Both the position numbers and the translations under genes were made by a program. Below, piece after piece: positions 30,692 to 39,527 of a stretch of DNA of 44,582 bases (position 1 is the stretch's first letter; every line of letters starts with the position of its first letter). This DNA comes from a virus: IMG/VR virus record IMGVR_UViG_3300027906_001946, positions 1-44,582 of that record. The stretch is one strand, 5' to 3'. Below the pieces are notes generated by a model. It was given only the letters and a program-made list of their open reading frames with translations, was not told where the DNA came from and did not search any database.

Positions 30692-32125
30692 TTACATAAG
30701 GTTCTTAACTGCAACTCTTCTATAGTAGCGGTTGCTGTTAACCTGAAGACCACCAAGTCCTTGAGTGGTTCCTTCAGCGAATGGGTTTGCAACAAGACCA
30801 TATCTTGTCTTAAATCCAATTTTTGGCTGGAAGGAGTTCTCACCCACGGCACGAACCATCTGTAGTGGAACGTAAGGGCAGTAGAATATTCCTGCGTCAT
30901 AAGGAGATGATCCCTTATAACCAACAACGTAATACTGGTTACCACCTGTAGGTGCAGCGTTAGCAGCAGTAAGGTTAGCAGAATAAGGGTCAATGTAGAC
31001 TCTATACTTACCTTGTAGCACACCTGCGAAAGTGTTACCTGTATCGTCAACGTTAAGATTAGCGTTAAGAGCAGGGGTGTAATCAAGAACACCAGCCATT
31101 GTTAGTGCAGAAGCAACGTCAGCAGAACAAAGGATGATGTTACCCTTTCCACGACGAGTTCTTTGTGCAATAGCGTTAGCGTCTCTTTCTATTTGGAATA
31201 GAAGACCCTTGAACTTCTCAACTGACCATCTTCCGTTTGAGTCGATGTCTAAGTCGAATACACCAGCAGTAGCAGTGTTTTGAACAGCACCTTGCTCAGA
31301 AACCTTATAGATTGTTCTGATAACTTCTCTGTTGATTTCCGCAAGGATCTCAGTAGAGAGGATGTTAGCAAGTTCTGCCTCTGCATTCAATCCGTGGATT
31401 GCTTTGAGGTCTTGTGCTAGTTCTAAACTGTATTCAGCTTTCAACGCACGAGATTTCGCAGTAACTGTTACTTTCTCTATGCTGAATGCCATCTGGTTGA
31501 AGGCATCATTACCAGTTCCACTGAGATTCTCAGCGTCTCCAGTTACCATTCCTTGACCAACATTGTATCCACGAGTAGACGCAGATGCAACTGGGTTTAG
31601 AACAGCAGGGTTACCACCACTTTGTGATGTGGTTCCCATACCAGCGTTACCATCGGTAATACCAGCTGATTCATCGTTACCAGCATCTTGACCTGAGAAC
31701 GCAGTATCTACTTCATTGTAGAATGTCTCTGTTCCAGACTGTGATGTGTAACGTGAACGCATTGCAAAGATTAGTCCAGTTGGACCACTCATTGGCTGAA
31801 CACCAGCAAGATCGTATGCCACCAAGTTAGGCATTGAACGACGAATCAAGCTGATCAGCACAGGGTCGAAACCTGCAACTGGGCCTGCGGCAGTAGCACT
31901 ACCACCGAATCCACCACCAGCACCTGCAGCGTTTGCAGAGTTAGTTGGGACTGCTTCCATCAGGTTTAGACCTGATCCGAAGGCTTGTTCTTCTCTTAAA
32001 AATTTCTCTTGGTTTTCTAGCAGAACTGCGGTTACCGCCTTTCTATGATTGTCTTTGATTGGATCAAGACCTTCATAGTTTAATAACGGAGCCCACTTTT
32101 CCTGCAACTGTTCTGATTGGAACAT
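30692..32125 (-). CDS. 23: Major capsid protein gp23
   Basis: 477 residues (T4 gp23 521). The N-terminal pro-region ends in GLNLMEAVPTN; cleavage by gp21 is expected after E57, as at the equivalent LxE-A site in T4. The mature part begins with a Gly/Ala-rich stretch and shows LVAYDLAGVQPMSGPTGLIFAMR near 100-125, a hallmark of T4-type capsids, and FNQMAFSIEKVTV. It forms the icosahedral head shell. It is bracketed by scaffold gene 22 and a strong terminator. Confidence 0.96.
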   Translation of the reverse strand: MFQSEQLQEKWAPLLNYEGLDPIKDNHRKAVTAVLLENQEKFLREEQAFGSGLNLMEAVPTNSANAAGAGGGFGGSATAAGPVAGFDPVLISLIRRSMPNLVAYDLAGVQPMSGPTGLIFAMRSRYTSQSGTETFYNEVDTAFSGQDAGNDESAGITDGNAGMGTTSQSGGNPAVLNPVASASTRGYNVGQGMVTGDAENLSGTGNDAFNQMAFSIEKVTVTAKSRALKAEYSLELAQDLKAIHGLNAEAELANILSTEILAEINREVIRTIYKVSEQGAVQNTATAGVFDLDIDSNGRWSVEKFKGLLFQIERDANAIAQRTRRGKGNIILCSADVASALTMAGVLDYTPALNANLNVDDTGNTFAGVLQGKYRVYIDPYSANLTAANAAPTGGNQYYVVGYKGSSPYDAGIFYCPYVPLQMVRAVGENSFQPKIGFKTRYGLVANPFAEGTTQGLGGLQVNSNRYYRRVAVKNLM

Positions 32126-32167
32126 TGTAGGGTTACCTAATAAGTTTACGTTTGATTAATACTAAAA

Positions 32168-33256
32168 TCAGGATTGCTTAAATGCTGAAATTGATTTCAG
32201 ATAAGCAGCCATTGCATTTGAATGTGCTTCCACACCTTCTGCACTGTCTACACCTTCTGAAAGGTTCTCAGTTTTAGCGGTTGGTGATACTTGTGAAGTG
32301 AAATAAGATTCCTTCAAAGTTTCCAACTTTTCACGATAAGATTCTTCACTTTCAAACTCTACACTTTCAGCAAGTGAAGCGAGCTTTTCTTTCTGAGTAG
32401 ACGCTAATCCTTCAGAAACGCTAGAAACGATTGCATCAGCAACAGACTCACCGAGTCTACCGTTTAAACTGATGTTCTTCTCTATTTGCTCATTGAGCTT
32501 GGTCTCCATATCATCTAGTTTTTCTACCATGCTTTCCAGCACATCATATTTATCTTCAGGGATTGATACATAATGTTCTTCAAAGAGACTGTGCATTCCA
32601 CTAAGGAATGATTCAGTCATATCTGTTTTAAGTCCTTGCTCAACTGCAAGGGCATTTTCGTTGAACCACTCGTCTGCAACATACTCAAGGTAAGAATCAA
32701 CTCTCTCAGAAAGAGCAGACTTTTCTGCTTCTAGACTTTCTTCAAGTGTCTCTTGGTATTTTGCTTCTAAAGCTTCTTGAAGTTCGGCAACTTTAGAATT
32801 CAAAGCGGTCTCGAATACAAGCTTTGCTTTTTCTCTAAACTCTTCGGAGAGTTCTTCGCCACCTAATAGAGCATTAACATCATCTTCGATGTTAACTTCA
32901 ACTGTTTCTTCTTCCACAGTTTCCTCCACTGCGACAACTTCCTCAGTAGTTTCTTCAATTACCTCATCGGCAACCTCTGTCTCTTCCTTAGCAGTTTTAC
33001 CTTTACGGTTAGTGACCACATCGCTCACTTGCTTAAGTGATGCACCAGGTGTTTTCAGCTTTGCTGAATCATCATCTACCTTATAGTTCTCTGGAGTTGG
33101 TCCTCCGAGATCTTCATAACTAGGGGCAGTGCCACCAGTAGTTAATTTAGGCATTGGTTCACCAGGCTTGGCGTTGGCGTTCACAGCAGTCTTTGACTGG
33201 CTTACACTAGGGTTAGCCACAGACTCTTCCATTTCTTGTTTTTTACCACGAGACAT
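32168..33256 (-). CDS. 22: Prohead core scaffold protein gp22
   Basis: 362 residues, very acidic (many Glu and Ala), with a low-complexity N-terminal third (EETEVADEVIEETTEEVV) and long helices later (KVAELQEALEAKYQETLEE). Scaffold gp22 fills the prohead and is degraded by gp21. Position between 21 and 23 is as in T4. The ATG at 33256 has AATCGGAG about 9 bases upstream, and a late-like octamer lies further up. Confidence 0.88.
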   Translation of the reverse strand: MSRGKKQEMEESVANPSVSQSKTAVNANAKPGEPMPKLTTGGTAPSYEDLGGPTPENYKVDDDSAKLKTPGASLKQVSDVVTNRKGKTAKEETEVADEVIEETTEEVVAVEETVEEETVEVNIEDDVNALLGGEELSEEFREKAKLVFETALNSKVAELQEALEAKYQETLEESLEAEKSALSERVDSYLEYVADEWFNENALAVEQGLKTDMTESFLSGMHSLFEEHYVSIPEDKYDVLESMVEKLDDMETKLNEQIEKNISLNGRLGESVADAIVSSVSEGLASTQKEKLASLAESVEFESEESYREKLETLKESYFTSQVSPTAKTENLSEGVDSAEGVEAHSNAMAAYLKSISAFKQS

Positions 33257-33296
33257 TTGTACGACTCCGATTCTTATGAGTAATTAAAATCTATAT

Positions 33297-33304
33297 TTAT
33301 TTAG
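33297..33304 (-). promoter_or_regulatory. Late-promoter-like octamer before gene 22
   Basis: Minus strand CTAAATAA (the run continues CTAAATAAATA), 40 bases before the gene 22 ATG. Confidence 0.5.
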
Positions 33305-33309
33305 AAGTT

Positions 33310-33960
33310 TTATAAATTTGATAAGAAATCGTTAAATAAATTCAACTTTTTCTCATCTAGTTGTTTTTGATCAACTAATGTATTAATGTGCTTGTAGGTT
33401 TTCTCTGCGAACCTCTCACGCAGAATTCCACCATCCCAAACCCAGTCTTTTCCTTCCATAATTCCAGATACAAATGCATCAGGAGCTGAAGGATCGGCAA
33501 CGATATCAGCAGCAGTTGCTAACATGAAATCTTCACCAACGACAGAATAACCTTCTTTAGTTTGCTGGAGTGAACCAACACCACGAGAAGATACGCCAAG
33601 TTTAACACCTTCTTCAATCAGTGAAGATGCAATCTTACCCATTGGTGTGCTAAGAATTTTAGCCTTACCAACAAAGTTAGAACCACTCTCTTTAAGAGAA
33701 ACTATTTTATGAGATACCCTATCTAAATTAACTGTAGGGCCTTCTGGATGACCAAGTTCTCCAAGTGCTCTTCCTGAAGTAATGTGGTTTTCGCTATAGC
33801 GACCCACTTCTCTTCTAAGAGTTTCCATAGGATACATACGACCATTACGGTTCTTTATGTTTCCCTGTAGAAAAACGCCTTCAATATACATTGACTTCTT
33901 GCCGTTCTTTTGTTCGACGAGAAATTCAACAGATTCGATTTCTTCTCTAATCAGTTTCAT
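33310..33960 (-). CDS. 21: Prohead maturation protease gp21
   Basis: 216 residues (T4 gp21 212). Strand pattern and motifs of the herpes-type serine protease fold: GELGHPEG carries the catalytic histidine (near residue 71), GVSSRGVG carries the nucleophilic serine (near 124), and the ADPSAPDAF segment follows. It cleaves gp22, gp23 and other prohead proteins before DNA packaging. It starts on the stop of the structural gene upstream. The ATG at 33960 gives the expected N-terminus. Confidence 0.93.
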   Translation of the reverse strand: MKLIREEIESVEFLVEQKNGKKSMYIEGVFLQGNIKNRNGRMYPMETLRREVGRYSENHITSGRALGELGHPEGPTVNLDRVSHKIVSLKESGSNFVGKAKILSTPMGKIASSLIEEGVKLGVSSRGVGSLQQTKEGYSVVGEDFMLATAADIVADPSAPDAFVSGIMEGKDWVWDGGILRERFAEKTYKHINTLVDQKQLDEKKLNLFNDFLSNL

Positions 33961-34520
33961 CAGGCATCCCCAGTTGTTTGAACTTGTTGTATATAAACTG
34001 CACCTTTAGAACCACCAGTTGAAATACCAGATACTTTTTGAGATCTGATAAGAGTTGCATCAACATGAGAAAATGCAGTGCTAATACCACTTGTATTAGC
34101 TTCAACTGTTATCCTAGTGCCAAAATAACCACCCACATTAGCAGTTACATTGACAGCAGTTACTTGTGTATCATTAATCAAGGTTGTCCAATTAGTATCA
34201 TTCGCATTATTCAATGTTACACGATCACCAATATTGAAGGGCATTGCTGTTCCTTCTGGGCAATCAATTAATGTAGTGCTTCCTTTAGTAATACTCTGAA
34301 CTTTTTGAGATGCTTTAGTTAAAGCAAGAGTTGCAGAAGTATTTGCAGGAATATAATAATCAGCGTTACTGGCAACTGGATCAGTTCCAATCGCAACAAA
34401 TGCAGGAGCATCTGTAGTTACTAGTCGCAAGACACTAGATTGAACATTAAAAGCAGATGACGTTGATGCCACTGCTGCTGTTCCAAAAGATTGTCCCGCT
34501 CCAACTGGTCTATGTGCCAT
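33960..34520 (-). CDS. Virion structural protein of unknown role
   Basis: 186 residues, rich in Thr, Ser, Ala and Val (AAVASTSSAFNVQSSV, VTAVNVTANVGGY), consistent with a beta-rich virion protein, possibly a head decoration. It lies between the acidic core protein and protease 21, where T4 has no such gene. Preceded by a perfect TATAAATA. No catalytic motif or signal peptide is visible. Confidence 0.72.
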   Translation of the reverse strand: MAHRPVGAGQSFGTAAVASTSSAFNVQSSVLRLVTTDAPAFVAIGTDPVASNADYYIPANTSATLALTKASQKVQSITKGSTTLIDCPEGTAMPFNIGDRVTLNNANDTNWTTLINDTQVTAVNVTANVGGYFGTRITVEANTSGISTAFSHVDATLIRSQKVSGISTGGSKGAVYIQQVQTTGDA

Positions 34521-34544
34521 TATACTAATAGGTCCATTTACGTT

Positions 34545-34552
34545 TATTTATA
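34545..34552 (-). promoter_or_regulatory. Late promoter TATAAATA before the structural gene/21
   Basis: Perfect T4-type late octamer on the minus strand, 24 bases before the ATG at 34520. Confidence 0.7.
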
Positions 34553-34555
34553 AAA

Positions 34556-34834
34556 TTATTCTGCACCTGTTTCAGCAGCTACAGGAGATTCCTCCTCATC
34601 AGCCTCTGCTTCAGTTTCAGTATCAATCTCATCTTCAATTTCATCTTCAACCTCTTGATCGCCAAATAAACTATTGGCTACTTCAGGTTTAAATGCGTCA
34701 ATTCTTTCTGCTGACTTTGCAAAAAGCATATCCTTAATACGATCACTAATTTGTGAAGGTGATTCATCCTTAGTAATCATATCCATCAATTCAGATTGCA
34801 CAGCATCCATATCAGGTTTCTCATTCTCAGGCAT
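34556..34834 (-). CDS. Acidic prohead core protein (gp67/gp68-like by position)
   Basis: 92 residues. The first 60 are helical and mixed in charge (MDAVQSELMDMITKDE...), the last 30 nearly all Glu, Asp and Ala (EVEDEIEDEIDTETEAEADEE), as in T4 gp67. It sits between portal 20 and protease 21, where T4 carries 67 and 68. The sequence itself is too simple to prove homology. A perfect late octamer lies 33 bases upstream and a second, weaker one only a couple of bases from the ATG. Confidence 0.6.
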   Translation of the reverse strand: MPENEKPDMDAVQSELMDMITKDESPSQISDRIKDMLFAKSAERIDAFKPEVANSLFGDQEVEDEIEDEIDTETEAEADEEESPVAAETGAE

Positions 34835-34867
34835 TGTATTTAGTTAATAAAAATAACAGTCAAATAG

Positions 34868-34875
34868 TATTTATA
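34868..34875 (-). promoter_or_regulatory. Late promoter TATAAATA before the acidic core gene
   Basis: Perfect late octamer on the minus strand at 34868-34875, sharing one base with the palindrome at 34875-34890. Confidence 0.7.
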
Positions 34876-34890
34876 CACTATCGATAGTGT
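34875..34890. repeat. 16-bp perfect palindrome next to a late promoter
   Basis: ACACTATCGATAGTGT is its own reverse complement and fills most of the gap after gene 20, ending at the late octamer. No T-run follows, so a simple terminator is unlikely. Confidence 0.7.
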
Positions 34891-34893
34891 AGG

Positions 34894-36561
34894 TTAAATT
34901 TCACCACCTTTAGGTAGATCTTTTATACCCATAGTTTCCCCTTCTAAATCAGGTTCAGCTACTGGTTGCCCCATATCCATTCCCATACTACCATCTAAAG
35001 GTAATCCAGTTTCAGGATCTACTGGTGCATTTGGATCAGCAATAACACCATCTGCAATTTCTTGCTCCATGAGTTTATCCTGTTCCAATATCTCTTCATC
35101 AGTCTGACGAAGTATCTTACGTCTTACATAATCTTGTGAGAAGTATCTTCCAATATATGGTTCTGCAGTAGCAGCAACATTAACCCTCTCATTAAATAAC
35201 TCAGTTTCTTTCAATTCTGAGAAATGATTGTCATATAGGAAGTCATATTGTATGTGTTCACTCATTATTTCCCAGTCTTCTGGGGTAATAATATTCTTAA
35301 GAATTAACTGAGTTTTAAGGAAATCGTCAAATAATCTAGAGAATCTCTTTCTTAATCTACCAACAAATTTAGTGAATTTTAATTCGTCTCTTAATATCTC
35401 TGATGATCTTCCCAAGTTGAATCCTCCCTCTCCGTCCATTCTTGATGGGGGTACATTGAGCGACCTATATAATTTCTTTTTGAAGTACTCAATATCCGTG
35501 ATTTCACCAAGGTTTTGGCCTCCAGGAAGAGTAGAAATTTCAGTTCCACGACCTCCTTCCCTTCTAGGGAGCCAGAAATCTTCAAGCATTGCCATGTACT
35601 TTTTGTCATCACGGATCTCCCCTGTGTTAGCGTCGTAAACAAGTTTGTTACGATATCTCATCATCACATCTCGGAGATATTGCTCAGCCTTTACCTTTGG
35701 TAGATTGCCGACATCAATATAAAAAATTCTTCTTTCGGGTGCTCTTGATAATCTGTATATAACAAGTGAGTCTTCAATCATTCTAAGTTGATTAATAGAC
35801 TTAATTGCTTTATGCAAATATGAAAGAGTTGATCCCTTATTTCTATCTACTAACCCAGAAGTGCAATATGTAATTGCATCTTTGGTCATCTTTATTCCTT
35901 GACTTGCACCAGTAGCATTAATATTACCAGTTGGAATTCCTCCTTTTGAATTATAGATAAAGTATTCTTCTATCTCAGGGAATTTATGATCCATCGGATT
36001 CTGATTATTATTATTCAACTTCATTTCATATTTTCCATTATTATCTTTCTTTTTCTCTTGACGAACATAACGCATTTTCATTGCGTCAATATAACGTAAT
36101 TCCTGAAGACCTTCTTCAGGTTTTTTCAAATCAATAATTTTATGATAATAAATTCTACCATCAATATACCAATTCCTATAAATCTCATGAGACTTCTTAT
36201 CAAAATCTAATAGATCTATAATATGTTTAAACTCCTTTCTAATCTTTTTCTTAATACCATCACTAGCATTTAGATTATCAAGATTAATTTGTATAGGAGT
36301 ATCATTGGTATCCGATACAATAGCTTCATTTACAATATCTTCAATAGCACTATCCGCTTCTGGATGAAGTGACATTTCACGATATCTTTTAATTAGATCA
36401 TATTCAGTACGGTAAATACCTTCAATATCAACATAAGAACCAAAAAAACCACTACTCATATAGTGGTCACTCCCATCCTCATTATTAGGAGGAACGGGAG
36501 ATACCGCAGTCGGAGATAGTGGTTCGGTGTCCTCTATAGAGAACCCAAATAATTTTGCCAT
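34894..36561 (-). CDS. 20: Portal vertex protein gp20
   Basis: 555 residues (T4 gp20 524). Long polar N-terminus, then EADSAIEDIVNEAI, YRLSRAPERRIFYIDVGNLPK and the PPSRMDGEGGFNLGRSSEI segment, all landmarks of T4-type portals; the C-terminal 60 residues are acidic and Pro/Gly-rich. Twelve copies form the DNA gateway and the nucleus for prohead assembly. The ATG at 36561 is 21 bases after a late-like octamer. Confidence 0.95.
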   Translation of the reverse strand: MAKLFGFSIEDTEPLSPTAVSPVPPNNEDGSDHYMSSGFFGSYVDIEGIYRTEYDLIKRYREMSLHPEADSAIEDIVNEAIVSDTNDTPIQINLDNLNASDGIKKKIRKEFKHIIDLLDFDKKSHEIYRNWYIDGRIYYHKIIDLKKPEEGLQELRYIDAMKMRYVRQEKKKDNNGKYEMKLNNNNQNPMDHKFPEIEEYFIYNSKGGIPTGNINATGASQGIKMTKDAITYCTSGLVDRNKGSTLSYLHKAIKSINQLRMIEDSLVIYRLSRAPERRIFYIDVGNLPKVKAEQYLRDVMMRYRNKLVYDANTGEIRDDKKYMAMLEDFWLPRREGGRGTEISTLPGGQNLGEITDIEYFKKKLYRSLNVPPSRMDGEGGFNLGRSSEILRDELKFTKFVGRLRKRFSRLFDDFLKTQLILKNIITPEDWEIMSEHIQYDFLYDNHFSELKETELFNERVNVAATAEPYIGRYFSQDYVRRKILRQTDEEILEQDKLMEQEIADGVIADPNAPVDPETGLPLDGSMGMDMGQPVAEPDLEGETMGIKDLPKGGEI

Positions 36562-36582
36562 GATTTATATTTTACCTTATGA

Positions 36583-36590
36583 CTATTTAG
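36583..36590 (-). promoter_or_regulatory. Late-promoter-like octamer before gene 20
   Basis: Minus strand CTAAATAG, 21 bases before the portal ATG, ending at the gene 19 stop. Confidence 0.5.
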
Positions 36591-37181
36591 TTAGCCATTT
36601 GAACCGCCAGCCGCAACCGCTTTGAAGGATTGCACTTGGAATTCAACTGTAAAGTCTTCTATAGCATCACTCGAATCGTAAGATAAGTCAATAGCTGCTA
36701 CTGCTGATGGCCAAATATCAACAAATTCATACTCTGCTAATACTGAGTTTGTATTACCATTACTATCGGTGCTGCTTGTTTGAGCTCCTCTACCTAATTG
36801 GAATACCTTTGCATTTGTCATATATGCTGATGGATCAGTTGCACCAAGGTTGGTATCCAACTTAGCGATTAATTCTGACCATTGCTCAAATGCTCTTCTA
36901 AGATTAAAACTTTCATCGTTGATGATAGTTACAGTCCATGTATCGATGGTGCGGTCTCCAGCTATTTTAAAAATACGACCTCTAAATGGAACATCAATGT
37001 TAGCGACGTTTTGTGCTGGCAGTTGGGCTGCTTTACACATATATCGGAAACTATTGGCATCCCAATCGATACCTGCAGGTAGAGTAGTTAACTCTACCTC
37101 GAACAGATTGGGTCTTGCTCCTCCACCAATAAGTGCTGACTTAAACTGAGAAATTGTTTTGTTTTCTCTGGATGTTGCCAT
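36591..37181 (-). CDS. 19: Tail tube protein gp19
   Basis: 196 residues (T4 gp19 163). GARPNLFEVEL, YMCKAAQLPAQNVANIDV, the PFRGRIFKIAGDRTIDTWTV strand pair and RRAFEQWSELI are classic tube-family segments. Hexamers stack to form the inner tube through which DNA passes. Good AAGGAG ribosome-binding site and a CTAAATAA octamer upstream. A second tube-fold protein lies at 27703-28263. Confidence 0.94.
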   Translation of the reverse strand: MATSRENKTISQFKSALIGGGARPNLFEVELTTLPAGIDWDANSFRYMCKAAQLPAQNVANIDVPFRGRIFKIAGDRTIDTWTVTIINDESFNLRRAFEQWSELIAKLDTNLGATDPSAYMTNAKVFQLGRGAQTSSTDSNGNTNSVLAEYEFVDIWPSAVAAIDLSYDSSDAIEDFTVEFQVQSFKAVAAGGSNG

Positions 37182-37201
37182 GATTTTTTACTCTCCTTTA
37201 G

Positions 37202-37209
37202 TTATTTAG
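37202..37209 (-). promoter_or_regulatory. Late-promoter-like octamer before gene 19
   Basis: Minus strand CTAAATAA, 20 bases before the gene 19 ATG and between it and the gene 18 stop, with AAGGAG following. Confidence 0.55.
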
Positions 37210-37222
37210 ATGATTGATAGGA

Positions 37223-39472
37223 TTAAACACGACCAGCAACTTCTTCAAAGCTGACCCCAGTTCTAGTAGCAACGAACGTAAGTGTTACGTAGTTGATAGA
37301 CTTCGCTGGTTTCAAGTAAATGTCAGCCCTAAATTCATTGTTATCAATAACATCAGGAGTGTTATTTGAAGTATCGCAAACAACGAGGAATCCATAAAGA
37401 CCACGTTTTGCTTCGATATCTCTCAAATAAGGTTCAACAATGTTTCTAAAGTTGGCTCTAGTTAATTCATCGTTAAGTTCAAAGAGTTGTGCTTCTGCAG
37501 ATCTTTGTAGTGCTTGCTCAATTGTTAAGAACAGGCGACGAACATTAATTCTGTCGAATGCTGATGCATACGCAAGACCTGTCTTATCACCGAAGAGCAT
37601 TGTTCCAGTGCCAGGTTTTGTAACTATGGCATTGACTCTTTGTGGATAGAGTTGATCTCTTTGATCCTTAGTAGGATTATATGCTAGTTTAATAGCATTA
37701 TTAATCATACCTCTTTGCTGACCAGCTGGTGAGAACCAAGGATATGCAACAATATTTGTGCGACACATTAAACCAGCAACGTCTCCATTACATGGAATGT
37801 ATCTAAACTCGTTGTTAAATCTGTCGTAAGTATACTTATAACCACTGTCAAATATTACATAAGACGATGATGTAAGTGGTGAGAAGTAATTGATCAGATT
37901 TGTAGTTTGTGTTGTAGTGTTTGTAACATTTACGATGTCTGCCCTATGAGGCCCGACAACAGCAACACAATCTTTTCTTTCTGCAGCAATGGCAATCAAT
38001 TTATTTGCCTTTGTCTGCGATAGGTCTTTAGCACCAAGACCTGGCCCCATGATTAAGTAATCTACTGCAATCTCATCTGAGTTTGAAAACTCATTGTATG
38101 ATGTGATTAAATCTCCCAAGGTAGCGGTCATTCCACCATTACCACCAAGTAGAGGAACTCCAGCAGAGTAATCTTCTCCACCACCAAGAGTATAAGTTAC
38201 ATTTCCTATTGCAGAGAATGTATTGTCTTGTGCGTTTTGAGCCCAAAGACCTTGAGCAGTTGAGTATGGAGTAAATGCAGTTCCGAATCCAGTTGCTCTT
38301 GGTTCTGTATTCCAGTAAGTATCAGCAGCACTAGATGGATTGTATCCAGCATAAGTATTGTCTGAGAAATCTGCAACATACTGTTTGTAGTAGTTCTTCT
38401 GAGGAGAATTTACAGATGATATTGAATCAACTGCCTTAGAAAGACCTACATGCTTCTCAATTACGTTACCTTTAATTCCAGTAACTGTTCCATAATCATC
38501 AACAACAGCAATGTGCATTCCATCACCCTTACCATTTCTATCTGTTACATAAACATTAGAAGTTGGTCTTGGAGCAATAGACTTCCAGTAAACGGTTGCG
38601 TTGTCTAATGTAAGTGTTTGATCATTATACCAGTCTGTTATAGCACCAGCAGTTGCAACGACTGCAGTGTTTGGAGCATTTGGAGCACCAGTGTTAACAC
38701 CAACGTTATCTACAAACCAAAGACTGTCAGCTGCTTGGAATCCAGCATAACGAGTTCCTTCTTTATAATCAATCGCAGTTTCTGCATAAGTTCCAGAAGT
38801 TCCAGCAGCACCAGTTACACGAGAAACAATCTTAACATCAATAGATGAAGCACCATTAGTTGCATCCGTAGAAACACCAGTGATGATACCTTTAATATAT
38901 CCGTTAAATGTTGATGTTGATCCTGCCCCAGGAATAACAACAGCCGAAAGTGCAGCAGTAACACCATATCCAATCTTAGCACCATAATCTCCAGGAGAAG
39001 TTGTGGTGAGACCGATTGTTTGGTCTGCCATGTCATCAATGACACAGACTTTTAAACCATTTGCCCAAGAACCAGGAGTCTTTGCTGCCCAAGAGAAGTC
39101 AGAGGTTGAAGTCCAACTTGCTTGATAGTCGTCGTAATTCTTAATTTTTGTCGTTGTTTCAGAAGCAATACCAACACCAGCATTTGCAGTGTTTAAGTTA
39201 GTGTTGTCTGTTCTTACAACCTTTAAAACTCCCCCGTAGGAAAGGTAAGATGCTGCACTCATCCAATACTCATATTGAGCATCAGTTGAAAGCGGCTTAC
39301 CGAAAGTACTAATTAGGTCTTCTTCAGTTGAAATATCAATTGGTTCGTCGATAGGGCCTATTCTAAATGGGCCTGCTATTGCACCGATGTTATCCAATAC
39401 ATTATCAGCTCTTCCTACTGTTAAGTCAACCTCCCTGGTTAACACACCAGGAGACAATTGAGGAGTAGCCAT
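37223..39472 (-). CDS. 18: Contractile tail sheath protein gp18
   Basis: 749 residues (T4 gp18 659). N-terminus SPGVLTREVDLT, then GPFRIGPIDEPIDIS; the C-terminal domain has ..NEFRYIPCNGDVAGL, PWFSPAGQQRG and the NDELTRANFRNIVEPYLRDI helix, all diagnostic of T4-type sheath. The middle is a long Ser/Thr/Gly-rich insertion exposed on the sheath surface. It contracts on adsorption to drive the tube through the envelope. Strong CGGAG ribosome-binding site about 10 bases upstream. Confidence 0.95.
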   Translation of the reverse strand: MATPQLSPGVLTREVDLTVGRADNVLDNIGAIAGPFRIGPIDEPIDISTEEDLISTFGKPLSTDAQYEYWMSAASYLSYGGVLKVVRTDNTNLNTANAGVGIASETTTKIKNYDDYQASWTSTSDFSWAAKTPGSWANGLKVCVIDDMADQTIGLTTTSPGDYGAKIGYGVTAALSAVVIPGAGSTSTFNGYIKGIITGVSTDATNGASSIDVKIVSRVTGAAGTSGTYAETAIDYKEGTRYAGFQAADSLWFVDNVGVNTGAPNAPNTAVVATAGAITDWYNDQTLTLDNATVYWKSIAPRPTSNVYVTDRNGKGDGMHIAVVDDYGTVTGIKGNVIEKHVGLSKAVDSISSVNSPQKNYYKQYVADFSDNTYAGYNPSSAADTYWNTEPRATGFGTAFTPYSTAQGLWAQNAQDNTFSAIGNVTYTLGGGEDYSAGVPLLGGNGGMTATLGDLITSYNEFSNSDEIAVDYLIMGPGLGAKDLSQTKANKLIAIAAERKDCVAVVGPHRADIVNVTNTTTQTTNLINYFSPLTSSSYVIFDSGYKYTYDRFNNEFRYIPCNGDVAGLMCRTNIVAYPWFSPAGQQRGMINNAIKLAYNPTKDQRDQLYPQRVNAIVTKPGTGTMLFGDKTGLAYASAFDRINVRRLFLTIEQALQRSAEAQLFELNDELTRANFRNIVEPYLRDIEAKRGLYGFLVVCDTSNNTPDVIDNNEFRADIYLKPAKSINYVTLTFVATRTGVSFEEVAGRV

Positions 39473-39509
39473 GCTTTTGTTCTCCGATTCTCAGATTTAT
39501 CTAAAAATT

Positions 39510-39517
39510 ATTTATTG
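39510..39517 (-). promoter_or_regulatory. Late-promoter-like octamer before gene 18
   Basis: Minus strand AATAAATA, 37 bases before the gene 18 ATG; a second weak match GATAAATC follows at 39495-39502. Confidence 0.4.
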
Positions 39518-39527
39518 TTTTGGGTGT

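Noticed and set aside
30607-31092. N-terminal extension of the synthetase-like frame to an ATG at 31092
   Set aside because: It would cover the terminator and the end of gene 23 in another frame, and its Leu-rich product looks like a frame shadow; the ATG at 30606 matches the class II core start.
34836-34843. CTAAATAC two bases before the acidic core gene ATG as its promoter
   Set aside because: Would give a leaderless message starting inside the gene; the TATAAATA at 34868 fits better.
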